NCBI GenBank assembly: GCA_902552705.1
Contig: CACDHZ010000004.1
Coordinates: 1 to 62,949 of the forward strand
Direction of reading: 5' to 3'
Source: an uncultured Pelagibacteraceae bacterium
Lineage (GTDB): Bacteria; Pseudomonadota; Alphaproteobacteria; Pelagibacterales; Pelagibacteraceae
DNA length: 62,949 bases
Made by a program: the position numbers and the translations under genes. Of the stretch, positions 39,021 through 48,670 are shown piece after piece; the first letter of the stretch is position 1; each line of letters starts with the position of its first letter. The notes under the pieces were generated by a model, which saw only the letters and a program-made list of their open reading frames with translations, was not told the DNA's origin and did no database searches.

Positions 39021-40400
39021 TTAAGATGCCGCCTGAATAGCGTTTTTAGAATATGAGCTATTCTTTTTTATCTCATCAGAAATTAAAAATGCCAATTCTA
39101 GAGCTTGATTAGCATTTAATCTAGGATCACAATGTGTGTGGTATCTCGATGATAAATCTTTCTCGGAGATTTTTTGTGCTCCACCAGTGCATTCTGTTAC
39201 ATTTTGACCAGTTAATTCAATGTGCAATCCACCTGCATAACTTCCTTCACTTTGATGACATGCAAATACATTTTTAACTTCACTCAATACACTATTAAAA
39301 GGTCTTGTTTTAAATCCTGTTGATGCCTTTATCGTGTTGCCATGACAAGGGTCACATGACCAAATAACATTAAGTCCTTCTTTTTTGACTGATCTAATTA
39401 ATTTTGGTAAGTGCTTTGAAACATTTTCATAACCAAATCTTGATATTAAAGTAATTTTTCCTTTTTCATTTGACGGATTAATTTTATTACAAAGATTTAT
39501 AAGATCATCTGCTTTTAATGTTGGACCACATTTAATACCAATTGGATTTTCTATTCCTCTACAAAATTCAACATGACCACCATCAAGCTGTCTTGTTCTG
39601 TCTCCAATCCACACAAAGTGAGCTGATGTATCATGATTTTCTCCAGTGGTTGAGTCTGTTCTGGTCATTGACTCCTCAAAAGGTAAAAGTAATGCCTCAT
39701 GAGATGTCCAGAAGTTTACTGTTTTTAATCTTCTGTTAAAATCCGAATTGATTCCACAAGCGTCCATAAATGCCAAAGCATTAGCTATTTGGTCTTCTAA
39801 TTCTTTAAATCTTTTAGCCTCCGGACTTTTTTTAATAAAACCTAAATTCCATGTATGTACTTTTTTCAAGTCTGCAAAACCACCATGTGAAAATGCTCTA
39901 ATTAAGTTTAGTGTTGATGCAGATTGAGAATATGCTTTAAATAATCTTTTTGGATCAGGTACTCTTGCTTTTTCATTAAATTCAATTCCATTAATATTAT
40001 CACCCAAATAACTTGGTAATTCAACACCGTCCTTAACTTCTATTGGTGCACTTCTAGGTTTGGAAAACTGTCCTGCTATTCTTCCTAATTTAACAACTGG
40101 TAATGAAGCTGAATAAGTCAACACTAAAGACATCTGTAACATTAATTTAAATGTATCTCTTATATTATCAGGATGAAATTCAGCAAAACTCTCTGCGCAA
40201 TCTCCTCCTTGTAATAAAAATGCTTTTCCATCAACAACATCCGCAAGTTGTTGTTTCAAATGTCTAGTTTCACCAGCAAAAACAAGAGGTGGAAAAGTTT
40301 TAATTTTATCTAAAACCTTGTCCAATTCTTTTTTATCCGGATATTCCGGAATATGTTTAACTGGATATTTTCTCCAACTATTTACTTTCCAATTTTTCAT
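39021..40400 (-). CDS. aroG: 3-deoxy-7-phosphoheptulonate synthase, class II (plant type)
   Basis: First enzyme of the shikimate pathway, condensing PEP and erythrose 4-phosphate. The 459-residue protein is of the class II type: LQGGDCAESFAEFHPDNIRD near residue 78 with the metal-binding Cys, RIAGQFSKPRS and ENHDTSAHFVWIGDRTRQLDGGHVEF-type core (split across 39570-39650), and CDPCHGNT. I used the ATG at 40400; a TTG two codons upstream (40406) is also possible. The symbol is used in the wide sense; class II enzymes are also called aroF or aroH. Confidence 0.93.
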   Translation of the reverse strand: MKNWKVNSWRKYPVKHIPEYPDKKELDKVLDKIKTFPPLVFAGETRHLKQQLADVVDGKAFLLQGGDCAESFAEFHPDNIRDTFKLMLQMSLVLTYSASLPVVKLGRIAGQFSKPRSAPIEVKDGVELPSYLGDNINGIEFNEKARVPDPKRLFKAYSQSASTLNLIRAFSHGGFADLKKVHTWNLGFIKKSPEAKRFKELEDQIANALAFMDACGINSDFNRRLKTVNFWTSHEALLLPFEESMTRTDSTTGENHDTSAHFVWIGDRTRQLDGGHVEFCRGIENPIGIKCGPTLKADDLINLCNKINPSNEKGKITLISRFGYENVSKHLPKLIRSVKKEGLNVIWSCDPCHGNTIKASTGFKTRPFNSVLSEVKNVFACHQSEGSYAGGLHIELTGQNVTECTGGAQKISEKDLSSRYHTHCDPRLNANQALELAFLISDEIKKNSSYSKNAIQAAS

Positions 40401-40435
40401 GTTCAACCTAAGATTGTTGTATCAGAGTTTTCTTT

Positions 40436-42256
40436 TTATTCAACGGTAACAGATTTGGCCAAATTTCTAGGCTTATCTATGTCAAAACCTTTTTTTAAAG
40501 CAGAATAATAAGCTAATTTTTGTAAAGGTATTGTTAAAAGAAATGGTAATAAGTCCATATTAGTAGTCTCAACCTCTAAAGTTTCCCAAATATTTTCAGA
40601 AACAACTTCATCTTTACTTTTATTCGTTACTAATAAAACTTTTGCTCCACGCGCGATTACTTCCTGCATATTTGAAATAGTTTTTTTATAATAGTTATCT
40701 CTTGGAGCCAATACTACAACAGGCATACCCTCCTCAATTAATGCTAGTGGACCATGTTTCATTTCACCAGCAGGATAACCTTCGGCATGAATATATGATA
40801 ATTCTTTTAATTTCAAAGCTCCCTCTAATGCGATTGGGTAGGAAAATCCCCTACCTAAAAACATTGATCCTTTAGCCTCATTAAAAGTACTTGATATTGT
40901 TTGTATTTTATTATCAATTAGTAAAGTTTGTTCCACCAACTTTGGTAATTCTTTTAGATCTTTTAATTTTTGAGAAAATACTTCTTTTTTCAAATCTTTT
41001 CTCCATAAACCTAGCTTTAAAGATAATATATATAATATCAATATTTGGCCCAAAAAAGCCTTAGTAGATGCTACACCAATTTCTGTTCCACAATGAATCG
41101 GCAATACAAATTCAGAGTCTCTAGCTATAGAACTTTCAATAACATTAACTATTGAACATGTTTTCATTTCATTTTTTTTACATAAGTCAAGAGCTGCATA
41201 TGTATCTGCAGTTTCACCTGATTGAGAAACAAAAACATACAGTGTTTCTTTTTTAAATCTATTTTTTCGATATCTAAATTCAGATGCAATATCTACATTA
41301 ACATCTAATGAGGTTAATTCCTCAAACCAATATTTTGCCATCAAACAACTATGGTAGGCAGTTCCACAACCAATTAAAGTGATTGCAGATATTTCATTAA
41401 TTTTCCATGGAAAGTTATAAATATTGATATCATTATTTGTATTATCTACATATTCTTTTATTCCATTTTTTAAAGTTATAGGTTGTTCTTCAATTTCTTT
41501 TGCCATGAAGTGTTTATAATCACCCTTGTCATATTTTTCCTCGTCAGATGATAATTCTAAAACTTTTTTATTTATCTTTATTCCCTCTTCACTAAAAAAC
41601 TCTACATAATCTTTTTTAATGATACAAAATTCACCATCATTAAGATAAGTAATCTTATTAGTCATTGATTTTAATGCATAAGAATCTGATCCTAAATAGT
41701 TTTCATTTGGACCATATCCAACTGCTAAAGGTGATCCTCTTCTAGCACCTACAATTAAATCTGGCTGATCTTTAAATATAATACCTAAAGCAAAACTTCC
41801 ATGAAGAGATTTTAAAGTTTTTTGTATTGAATTTACAATGTCATCAGTTTTTAAATGTTCAGTTATTAAGTGAACAATGACCTCTGTATCGGTTTGTGAT
41901 TTAAATTTATGTCCTTTTCCAATTAAAAACTTTTTTAATAATGTTGAATTTTCAATTATACCATTATGTACAACAGATACATTTTGAGATGAATGAGGAT
42001 GTGCATTAATACTATTTGGAAGTCCATGAGTAGCCCATCTCACATGACCAATTCCTATAGTGCCTTCCATATTTTGAACCAAAGGATTTTTTTCAAGATT
42101 GTCTACTCTTCCTTCTGACTTAACTTCATTGATTAGTCCACTTGAAAGAGTTGCTATACCTGCTGAGTCGTAACCTCTATATTCTAATTTTTTTAAAGAA
42201 TTTATTATTGAAACCGAAACAGGTTTATTGCTATTAATACCAATTATTCCACACAT
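40436..42256 (-). CDS. glmS: Glutamine--fructose-6-phosphate aminotransferase (isomerizing)
   Basis: Makes glucosamine 6-phosphate, the first committed step to UDP-GlcNAc for peptidoglycan and LPS. The 606-residue protein begins MCGIIGI, giving the N-terminal Cys nucleophile after Met removal, with a glutaminase domain (about 1-235), two SIS sugar-isomerase domains (SQSGETADT, GRGFSYPIALEGALKLKE) and a C-terminus ending in AKSVTVE. It follows the GlmU-like gene after 2 bp, so the two are one unit. No glmS ribozyme or obvious leader is seen. Confidence 0.97.
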   Translation of the reverse strand: MCGIIGINSNKPVSVSIINSLKKLEYRGYDSAGIATLSSGLINEVKSEGRVDNLEKNPLVQNMEGTIGIGHVRWATHGLPNSINAHPHSSQNVSVVHNGIIENSTLLKKFLIGKGHKFKSQTDTEVIVHLITEHLKTDDIVNSIQKTLKSLHGSFALGIIFKDQPDLIVGARRGSPLAVGYGPNENYLGSDSYALKSMTNKITYLNDGEFCIIKKDYVEFFSEEGIKINKKVLELSSDEEKYDKGDYKHFMAKEIEEQPITLKNGIKEYVDNTNNDINIYNFPWKINEISAITLIGCGTAYHSCLMAKYWFEELTSLDVNVDIASEFRYRKNRFKKETLYVFVSQSGETADTYAALDLCKKNEMKTCSIVNVIESSIARDSEFVLPIHCGTEIGVASTKAFLGQILILYILSLKLGLWRKDLKKEVFSQKLKDLKELPKLVEQTLLIDNKIQTISSTFNEAKGSMFLGRGFSYPIALEGALKLKELSYIHAEGYPAGEMKHGPLALIEEGMPVVVLAPRDNYYKKTISNMQEVIARGAKVLLVTNKSKDEVVSENIWETLEVETTNMDLLPFLLTIPLQKLAYYSALKKGFDIDKPRNLAKSVTVE

Positions 42257-42258
42257 TA

Positions 42259-42882
42259 TTATTTTTTCTTTCTTTTATAATTTATAACCTCTGTTTGTAA
42301 ACTTCTAGTCAAAGCTAAAGATTTTTTTCTTACATTTTTTGTAATTACAGAACCTGCGCCAACAACACTTCCTTCCTCAATTGTTAAAGGGGCAACTAAA
42401 GATGAATTTGATCCAATAAATACATTATCTCTTATTCTTGTCTTGCTTTTTTTAAATCCATCATAATTACAAGTAATTGTTCCAGCACCAACATTTACCG
42501 CTTTACCAATTGTACTATCACCAATATAAGTCAAATGACTAGCTTTAGATTTTTTTCCTAAAGTACTTTTTTTGATTTCAACAAAATTACCAACTTTAGA
42601 TCCTTCCTTTAAAGTTGTGCCAGGTCTTATTCTTGCATAAGGACCTATATCAACTTTATTTTCTACTTTGCATTTTTCTAAATGTGAAAAAGATTTAATT
42701 GTTACATTGTTTCCTATCTTTACTTTTTTGCCAATTACTACATAAGGTTCAATGGTTACATTTTTTCCAATTTTAGTATCCTTAGAAAAAAAGATGGTTT
42801 CAGGCCCAATCATTTTAACACCTAATTTCAAAAATTTAATTCTTAAGCTATTCTGAGAATTTTTTAAATTTATCTGTTTCAT
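42259..42882 (-). CDS. Glucosamine-1-phosphate acetyltransferase (GlmU C-terminal domain only)
   Basis: A 207-residue left-handed beta-helix protein equivalent to the C-terminal acetyltransferase half of GlmU. Matching motifs are [45 protein letters not shown] and the end ALTRSLQTE, which cover the acetyl-CoA and sugar-phosphate sites. The N-terminal 25 residues resemble the GlmU linker helix, but the nucleotidyltransferase domain is missing and no uridylyltransferase is found nearby. It would acetylate glucosamine 1-phosphate; another protein must make UDP-GlcNAc. Confidence 0.85.
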   Translation of the reverse strand: MKQINLKNSQNSLRIKFLKLGVKMIGPETIFFSKDTKIGKNVTIEPYVVIGKKVKIGNNVTIKSFSHLEKCKVENKVDIGPYARIRPGTTLKEGSKVGNFVEIKKSTLGKKSKASHLTYIGDSTIGKAVNVGAGTITCNYDGFKKSKTRIRDNVFIGSNSSLVAPLTIEEGSVVGAGSVITKNVRKKSLALTRSLQTEVINYKRKKK

Positions 42883-42953
42883 CTTTGAAATTCTTTATAT
42901 TAAGTATATATCTTTCTTAATTCACAAAATATTTCTTAAAAATACTTTTGAAT

Positions 42954-43637
42954 ATGAAGCAAAAATATACAATTCTTTTTGATTTAGATGGCACTTTAGT
43001 AGATACAGCGCCTGATTTAATGCATGCTCACAATCATGTGATGAGAAAATTTGGATACCCAACTAAATCAACTGCTGAAATTAGAAATTTAGTTGGACAG
43101 GGAGCTGGAGCTATGCTCGGAAGATCTATATGGGGTCAAGCAAAAAAAGAATTTGGTAAAGTCCAAGATGAAAAAGTCAAAAAAGAGATGGTTAAAGACT
43201 TTGTTGAATTTTATGGAAAAAATATTGTCAATGAAAGTACTCTTATTAATGGAGTAAAAGAATTTTTAATTTGGGCTAAACAAAAAAAAATATCAATGGC
43301 TGTTTGCACAAATAAACAGGAACATTTGGCTGTAGATCTTTTAAAAAAAATTGGTATTTACAATTATTTCGAATTTATAGCAGGACACGATACATTTGAT
43401 TATTGTAAACCTGATCCAAGACATTTAACTTCTATTGTTGAAATATTAGATGGCGATTTAAATAAAACTTTAATGATAGGAGATAGTGAGACAGATGCAA
43501 ATGCAGCAAAAAATGCTGGTATACCACTTATTTTATTAGAAGATGGTTATACTGAAAAAAAAACAAGTGAAATATATCATAATCACTTAATAAAAGACTT
43601 TATAGGTATTGAAAAGATTGTATTAAAATATCTTTAA
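42954..43637 (+). CDS. gph: HAD-family phosphoglycolate phosphatase-like hydrolase
   Basis: A 227-residue HAD hydrolase resembling phosphoglycolate phosphatase. Motif I is FDLDGTLVDTAPDL with the nucleophile Asp10 and Asp12, motif II is CTNK, and motif IV is MIGDSETDANAAKNAG. The cap is of the C1 type and contains GQGAGAML, as in Gph proteins. I used the ATG at 42954; a TTG two codons upstream is possible. It sits divergent from the GlmU-like gene and 54 bp before prpD. Substrate is family inference. Confidence 0.82.
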   Translation: MKQKYTILFDLDGTLVDTAPDLMHAHNHVMRKFGYPTKSTAEIRNLVGQGAGAMLGRSIWGQAKKEFGKVQDEKVKKEMVKDFVEFYGKNIVNESTLINGVKEFLIWAKQKKISMAVCTNKQEHLAVDLLKKIGIYNYFEFIAGHDTFDYCKPDPRHLTSIVEILDGDLNKTLMIGDSETDANAAKNAGIPLILLEDGYTEKKTSEIYHNHLIKDFIGIEKIVLKYL

Positions 43638-43680
43638 GATTGATTATTTTTTTTTTACTATTACAAACAATTTCGTAAGT

Positions 43681-43691
43681 TAGGAGTTATA
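43681..43691 (+). promoter_or_regulatory. Shine-Dalgarno supporting the TTG start of prpD
   Basis: TAGGAG at 43681-43686 lies 5 bases before TTG at 43692. It fixes this non-ATG start for prpD, because the next ATG would remove about 39 conserved residues. Good Shine-Dalgarno sites are uncommon in this window. Confidence 0.65.
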
Positions 43692-45194
43692 TTGATAGTA
43701 CATAAAATTAAAGTTTATCCCTCTAAGATTCATTTACCCAAAAAAAAACAGCTTGCTTGGAAAATTGCAGAAATTGCAAGTGATAATGCAAAATTAAGTA
43801 AAGAAGCTATAGATATGGTTATAAATAGAGTTATTGATAATGCATCAGTGGCTATAGCATCTTTAAATAGAAAACCTGTTATTTCATCAAGAGAAATGGC
43901 TATGAAACACTCTAGAAAAAAAGGTGCTACATTGTTCGGGGTTAATAATAAACTAAAATTTGATTGTGAGTGGGCTGCATGGTCTAATGGTACTGCAGTG
44001 AGAGAACTCGATTTTCATGATACTTTTTTAGCAGAAGATTATAGTCATCCTGGCGATAATATTCCTCCACTGCTTAGTGTTGCACAACAAAATAGAAAAA
44101 GTGGTTTAGATCTTTTAAAGGGGATTATTACAGCATATGAGGTTCAGGTAAATTTAGTAAAAGGTATTTGTTTACATAAACATAAAGTAGATCACATAGC
44201 CCATTTAGGTCCAAGCGTTGCAGCAGGACTTGGAACGATGTTAAGATTAAATACTGAAACAATTTATCAAGCTATACAACAGTCTTTACATACAACTATA
44301 TCTACAAGACAATCTAGAAAAGGTGAAATTTCAAGTTGGAAAGCTTACGCACCTGCCCACGCAGGAAAGCTTGCGATTGAGGCTGTAGATAGAGTAATGC
44401 GCGGTGAAAGAGCTCCAAGTCCTATTTATGAAGGAGAGGATAGTGTAATAGCAAGAATTTTAGATGGTAAAAAAGCACTGTACAAAGTTCCTTTACCAAA
44501 AAAAGGTGAAGTTAAAAAAGCAATACTAGAAACTTACACAAAAGAATATTCAGCTGAATATCAATCTCAAGCTCTAATTGATTTAGCAAAAAAACTTAAA
44601 AAGAAAGTTAAAAATTTAAATCAAATTAAAAAGATAGACATTTACACCAGCCACCACACACATTATGTTATTGGAACTGGAGCGAATGACCCTCAAAAAA
44701 TGGATCCTAATGCTAGTAGAGAAACTTTGGATCACTCAATAATGTATATATTTGCAGTAGCTTTAGAAGATGGCAGTTGGCATCATATAAAATCCTACAC
44801 AAAAGCAAGAGCCAAAAAAAAAAGTACAATCAAAATTTGGAAATCAATCAAAACTCATGAAGATAAAAAATGGACTAAAAAGTATCATGATCCAAACCCT
44901 AAAAAAAAATCATTTGGGGCAAAAGTTGTTATTACACTTAAAAATGGAAAAAAAATTATAGCTCAACAGGATAAAGCTGATGCTCATCCATATGGTTCAA
45001 GGCCTTTCAAAAGAAAAGATTACATAAATAAGTTTTTAACTTTGACAGAAAATATTTTAGATAAAAAAGAAAGCGACAGATTTTTAAAAATAATACAGAA
45101 TCTAAAAAAAATAAAACCAGGGCATTTAGATAAATTGAATATTCAGATTAAAAAAAATAAACTTAAGAGAAATTATAAAAAAGGAATTTTTTAA
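43692..45194 (+). CDS. prpD: 2-methylcitrate dehydratase (MmgE/PrpD family)
   Basis: Dehydrates 2-methylcitrate to 2-methyl-cis-aconitate in propionate breakdown. The 500-residue MmgE/PrpD protein has [19 protein letters not shown] and [15 protein letters not shown], the first active-site region, and [12 protein letters not shown] and [13 protein letters not shown] C-terminal residues (AHPYGSRPF). It starts at TTG (43692) with a clear Shine-Dalgarno at 43681-43686. Its stop overlaps the prpB start by one base. The operon context prpD-prpB-prpC makes the function secure even though MmgE/PrpD proteins have varied roles elsewhere. Confidence 0.92.
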   Translation: MIVHKIKVYPSKIHLPKKKQLAWKIAEIASDNAKLSKEAIDMVINRVIDNASVAIASLNRKPVISSREMAMKHSRKKGATLFGVNNKLKFDCEWAAWSNGTAVRELDFHDTFLAEDYSHPGDNIPPLLSVAQQNRKSGLDLLKGIITAYEVQVNLVKGICLHKHKVDHIAHLGPSVAAGLGTMLRLNTETIYQAIQQSLHTTISTRQSRKGEISSWKAYAPAHAGKLAIEAVDRVMRGERAPSPIYEGEDSVIARILDGKKALYKVPLPKKGEVKKAILETYTKEYSAEYQSQALIDLAKKLKKKVKNLNQIKKIDIYTSHHTHYVIGTGANDPQKMDPNASRETLDHSIMYIFAVALEDGSWHHIKSYTKARAKKKSTIKIWKSIKTHEDKKWTKKYHDPNPKKKSFGAKVVITLKNGKKIIAQQDKADAHPYGSRPFKRKDYINKFLTLTENILDKKESDRFLKIIQNLKKIKPGHLDKLNIQIKKNKLKRNYKKGIF

Positions 45195-46090
45195 TGCACT
45201 TTGTAAAAAAAGAACCAATACAAAAAAGAAAAGATTTTACAGAAAAATTAAAAACAAATAAAATTTTAAGAATTCCTGGAGCATATAACCCACTTACTGC
45301 AAAATTAATCGAAGAAATTGGTTATGATGCCGTATATGTTTCTGGAGGTGTTATGGCCAATGATCTTGGTTTTCCTGATATCGGTTTAACAACTTTAGAA
45401 GATGTGAGTACCAGAGCATATTTAATATCAAGAGTTACAAATCTTCCAACTATTGTGGATATTGATACAGGCTTTAAATCATGCAAAGAAACTATAGAAA
45501 CATTTGAGGACTTTGGCATCACTGGGGTTCATTTAGAGGATCAGATTGAAAGAAAAAGATGCGGTCATCTGGATAACAAAGAATTAATTTCTACTGATGC
45601 GATGGTTAAAAAAATCAAAGAATGTGTCTTGGCAAAAAAAGATAAAAATTTTAAGATTATTGCCAGATCAGATGCTAAAAGTGTTGAAGGAATTGATGGT
45701 ATGATCAATAGATGTAAAGCATATATTGATGCTGGAGCAGAAATAATTTTTCCAGAAGCTTTGCACGACGAGAAAGACTTTGAAAAAGTAAGAAAAGAAT
45801 TATCATGCTACTTATTGGCAAACATGACTGAGTTTGGAAAAACTAAATTATTAGATTATAAAAAATTGGAACAATTAGGATATAATATAGTAATTTATCC
45901 AGTTACAACTCAGAGGTTAGCAATGAAAAATGTTGAAGATGGATTAAGGGACATTTATGCGAATGGACACCAAAACAATATTATTGATAAAATGCAAAGT
46001 AGAAAAAGATTATATGAACTTGTTGAATATGAAAAATACAAAAGTTTAGATGATAAGATTTATAACTTTAGTACAGAAGGACATGAATAA
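45194..46090 (+). CDS. prpB: 2-methylisocitrate lyase
   Basis: Cleaves 2-methylisocitrate to pyruvate and succinate. The 298-residue PEP mutase/isocitrate-lyase superfamily protein has the catalytic loop KRCGH (121-125), VDIDTGF (88-94) and VHLEDQ (112-117) metal-binding parts. KRCGH instead of KKCGH separates PrpB from isocitrate lyase, which is encoded separately at 55200-56474. Start and stop each overlap their neighbours by one base. Confidence 0.94.
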   Translation: MHFVKKEPIQKRKDFTEKLKTNKILRIPGAYNPLTAKLIEEIGYDAVYVSGGVMANDLGFPDIGLTTLEDVSTRAYLISRVTNLPTIVDIDTGFKSCKETIETFEDFGITGVHLEDQIERKRCGHLDNKELISTDAMVKKIKECVLAKKDKNFKIIARSDAKSVEGIDGMINRCKAYIDAGAEIIFPEALHDEKDFEKVRKELSCYLLANMTEFGKTKLLDYKKLEQLGYNIVIYPVTTQRLAMKNVEDGLRDIYANGHQNNIIDKMQSRKRLYELVEYEKYKSLDDKIYNFSTEGHE

Positions 46091-47214
46091 TGAGTGATGA
46101 AATCAAAAAGGGGTTACTAGGAATAGTAGTTGATGAAACCGAAGTATCAAAAGTAATGCCTGAAATTAACTCTCTTACTTATAGAGGTTACGCTGCTCAA
46201 GATTTATGCGAATACTGTAGATTTGAAGAAGTTGCTTATTTAATTTTGAATAAAGATCTACCAAATACTATTGAACTTAGAAAATTTGAAAAAGAAGAAA
46301 AAAACAACAGAGATTTATCTAAAGATCTATACTCGATAATTAAACGAATGCCAAAAAAATCTCACCCAATGGATGTAGCGAGAACAGCTGTAAGTATAAT
46401 GGGTCTAGAAGATAAAGAAACAATTGACTCTTCTCCAGAAGCAAACATGAGAAAAGCTATAAGAATTTTAGCCAAAACTCCAACGGCTTTAGCAGCTTTT
46501 TATAGAATCAGAAAAGGAAAAAATATAATTAAACCAAAAAAAAAACTAACTATTGCTGAAAATTTTTTTTATATGTGTTTTGGAAAAGTTCCTCAAAAAG
46601 AAATTGTTAAAGCTTTTGATGTTTCTTTAATATTATATGCTGAACATAGTTTTAATGTTTCAACATTTACTGCTAGAACAATAACAAGTAGCTTGTCTGA
46701 TATTCATGGAGCAATTACAGGTGCTATAGCTAGTTTAAAAGGTCCACTACACGGAGGTGCAAACGAAGAGGTAATGCATATGATGAATAAAATTAAAAAG
46801 CCTGAAAATGCTCTAAAATGGATTAATAATGCTCTTGATAATAAAGATGTTGTAATGGGTTTTGGTCATAGAGTTTATAAGTCTGGAGACTCGAGAGTCC
46901 CGACAATGAGGAAGTATTTTTCTAAAGTTGCTAAAATTAAAAAGGATAAAAAATTTGAAAAAATCTATGATATTGTCGAAAAGGTAATGATTGAAAGAAA
47001 GAACATTTACCCAAATGTTGATTACCCTACTGGACCCACATATCATTTGATGGGTTTTGATACTGATTTTTTTACACCTATTTTTGTGATTTCAAGAATT
47101 ACTGGTTGGTCTGCTCATATTATGGAACAACACGCTGCAAACAAATTAATCAGACCACTAGCTAGTTATAAAGGAAGTCAACATAGAAAAGTGGTTCAAT
47201 TAAATCAAAGATAG
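46090..47214 (+). CDS. prpC: 2-methylcitrate synthase
   Basis: Condenses propionyl-CoA with oxaloacetate. The 374-residue citrate-synthase-fold protein has the active-site His in GPLHGGANEE near residue 219, the second His in MGFGHRVYK near 255, and the Asp in the region DTDFFTPIF (near 318). Operon context with prpD and prpB distinguishes it from citrate synthase. It ends 12 bp before the convergent stop of the ETHE1-like gene. Confidence 0.93.
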   Translation: MSDEIKKGLLGIVVDETEVSKVMPEINSLTYRGYAAQDLCEYCRFEEVAYLILNKDLPNTIELRKFEKEEKNNRDLSKDLYSIIKRMPKKSHPMDVARTAVSIMGLEDKETIDSSPEANMRKAIRILAKTPTALAAFYRIRKGKNIIKPKKKLTIAENFFYMCFGKVPQKEIVKAFDVSLILYAEHSFNVSTFTARTITSSLSDIHGAITGAIASLKGPLHGGANEEVMHMMNKIKKPENALKWINNALDNKDVVMGFGHRVYKSGDSRVPTMRKYFSKVAKIKKDKKFEKIYDIVEKVMIERKNIYPNVDYPTGPTYHLMGFDTDFFTPIFVISRITGWSAHIMEQHAANKLIRPLASYKGSQHRKVVQLNQR

Positions 47215-47226
47215 TTTTTTATTTAA

Positions 47227-47922
47227 TTATTTTATTTGATTAATTGTAAGACCCTTAAGATTTGCTGGTACTGCTATATCCATCATTTTAGGATTTGCTA
47301 AATTTAAATTATTCATTATCTCTGCGTACTGTTCTTTAGAACTTACTTGAAGTCTTGGATTATTATTTTTTTCATTTTGAATTGTTGAATTTTTTTTTCC
47401 GTTGTAATCATGAGCTGGGTATACCAATGTTGTATCAGGTAGTTTAAGTAATTTATTAAAAAGAGAGTCGTAAGCATCATATGGATTTCCATTTTGAAAG
47501 TCTGTTCTACCAGTGCCATTTATTAAAAGAGTGTCACCAGTAAAAACTCTATCATTCATTAAGTAACTGTAAGAACAATCAGTATGACCAGGAGTATATA
47601 TTGCCTTAAGTTCAATATTTTCAACTTTTATTTTTTCATTATCTTTTATCTTTAAATCAATTACTTCAGATTTAGATTTTTCTCCCATAATTCTAGTACA
47701 ATTTGTTCTTTTATTTAATTCATTCATACCTGTAATATGATCAGCATGTATATGAGTGTCTATTACCTTTACTAATTTTAATTTTAAATTTGTTAAAACA
47801 TTTATGTATTCATCGGTATGTTCAATGACAGGGTCTATTATTAAAGCTTCTCTTCCTTCACCACTAGATATAATGTAAGTGTAGGTTGAAGACTTACTAT
47901 CGAATAATTGTTTAAATATCAT
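47227..47922 (-). CDS. ETHE1-like persulfide dioxygenase (MBL fold)
   Basis: A 231-residue metallo-beta-lactamase-fold protein of the ETHE1 type, which oxidises glutathione persulfide to sulfite with a mononuclear iron. Motifs are HIHADH (57-62), YTPGHTDCSYSY with the next ligand His, FTGDTLLINGTGRTDFQ with the ligand Asp, and YPAHDYNG. The GRTDFQ box is typical of persulfide dioxygenases rather than glyoxalase II. No rhodanese domain is fused. Divergent from a peroxiredoxin, suggesting shared sulfur/oxidative stress physiology (inference). Confidence 0.85.
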   Translation of the reverse strand: MIFKQLFDSKSSTYTYIISSGEGREALIIDPVIEHTDEYINVLTNLKLKLVKVIDTHIHADHITGMNELNKRTNCTRIMGEKSKSEVIDLKIKDNEKIKVENIELKAIYTPGHTDCSYSYLMNDRVFTGDTLLINGTGRTDFQNGNPYDAYDSLFNKLLKLPDTTLVYPAHDYNGKKNSTIQNEKNNNPRLQVSSKEQYAEIMNNLNLANPKMMDIAVPANLKGLTINQIK

Positions 47923-47947
47923 TGATAATATCTAATTCTATAAAAAA

Positions 47948-47999
47948 TTGCATAGCAAATCAATCTTGTTTATAATTGTTTTAAAAATTAAAGAGAGGA
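47948..47999 (+). promoter_or_regulatory. Strong promoter and Shine-Dalgarno of the peroxiredoxin gene
   Basis: TTGCAT (47948-47953) and a perfect TATAAT (47971-47976) are separated by 17 bp, followed about 30 bases later by GAGAGGA (47993-47999), six bases from the ATG at 48006. This is one of the best promoter plus ribosome-binding combinations in the window and predicts high expression. Confidence 0.7.
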
Positions 48000-48005
48000 A
48001 AAAAA

Positions 48006-48668
48006 ATGACATTAAAAATAAATAGTTTAGCTCCAGATTTCACAGCAGAAACTTCTGAAGGAAAATTATCTTTTCATAAATGGTTGGGAGATAGCTGGGG
48101 TGTTTTATTTTCACATCCAAAAGATTTTACACCGGTTTGTACAACAGAACTAGGTGCATTAGCTAAAATGAAACCTGAGTTTGAAAAAAGAAATGTTAAA
48201 GTTATGGGTTTAAGTGTTGATCCAGTTTCTGACCACGTAAAATGGCTAGAAGATATTAAAGATGTTTGTGGGTTAAAACCAAATTATCCTATCGTAGCAG
48301 ATGAAAAATTAGAAGTTGCAAAACTTTATAACATGCTTGAAGGAGATGCAGGAACAACATCAATGGGACGTACTGCCGTTGATAATGAAACAGTAAGAAC
48401 TGTATATGTAATAAGACCAGATAAAAGAATTGGATTATTTTTAACTTATCCAATGACAACTGGACGTAACTTTAACGAAATATTAAGAACAATAGACTCA
48501 ATGCAACGTACAGCTAAACATAAAATTGCTACACCTGCTGATTGGGTGCCTGGTGATAAGGTAATTATTGTTCCAAAAGTAACTAACGACGAAGCAAAAA
48601 AAATATATCCAGATGGTTGGGAAACTATAAAACCTTATTTACGTAAAGTTCCTGACCCAGTAAAATAA
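48006..48668 (+). CDS. 1-Cys peroxiredoxin (AhpC/TSA, Prx6 type)
   Basis: Reduces hydrogen peroxide and organic peroxides. The 220-residue protein has the peroxidatic Cys45 in HPKDFTPVCTTELG with Thr42 of the PxxxT/SxxC motif, and the longer C-terminal domain typical of Prx6-like enzymes (WVPGDKVIIVPKV). The resolving Cys of 2-Cys enzymes is not evident. Strong promoter and Shine-Dalgarno suggest abundant protein. The next gene begins 2 bp after its stop. Confidence 0.93.
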   Translation: MTLKINSLAPDFTAETSEGKLSFHKWLGDSWGVLFSHPKDFTPVCTTELGALAKMKPEFEKRNVKVMGLSVDPVSDHVKWLEDIKDVCGLKPNYPIVADEKLEVAKLYNMLEGDAGTTSMGRTAVDNETVRTVYVIRPDKRIGLFLTYPMTTGRNFNEILRTIDSMQRTAKHKIATPADWVPGDKVIIVPKVTNDEAKKIYPDGWETIKPYLRKVPDPVK

Positions 48669-48670
48669 GT

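Noticed and set aside
43638..43691. Possible RamB-type operator upstream of prpD
   Set aside because: Only one partial TTACAAA match with no palindromic partner, so it is mentioned only as a hint, not called as a site.
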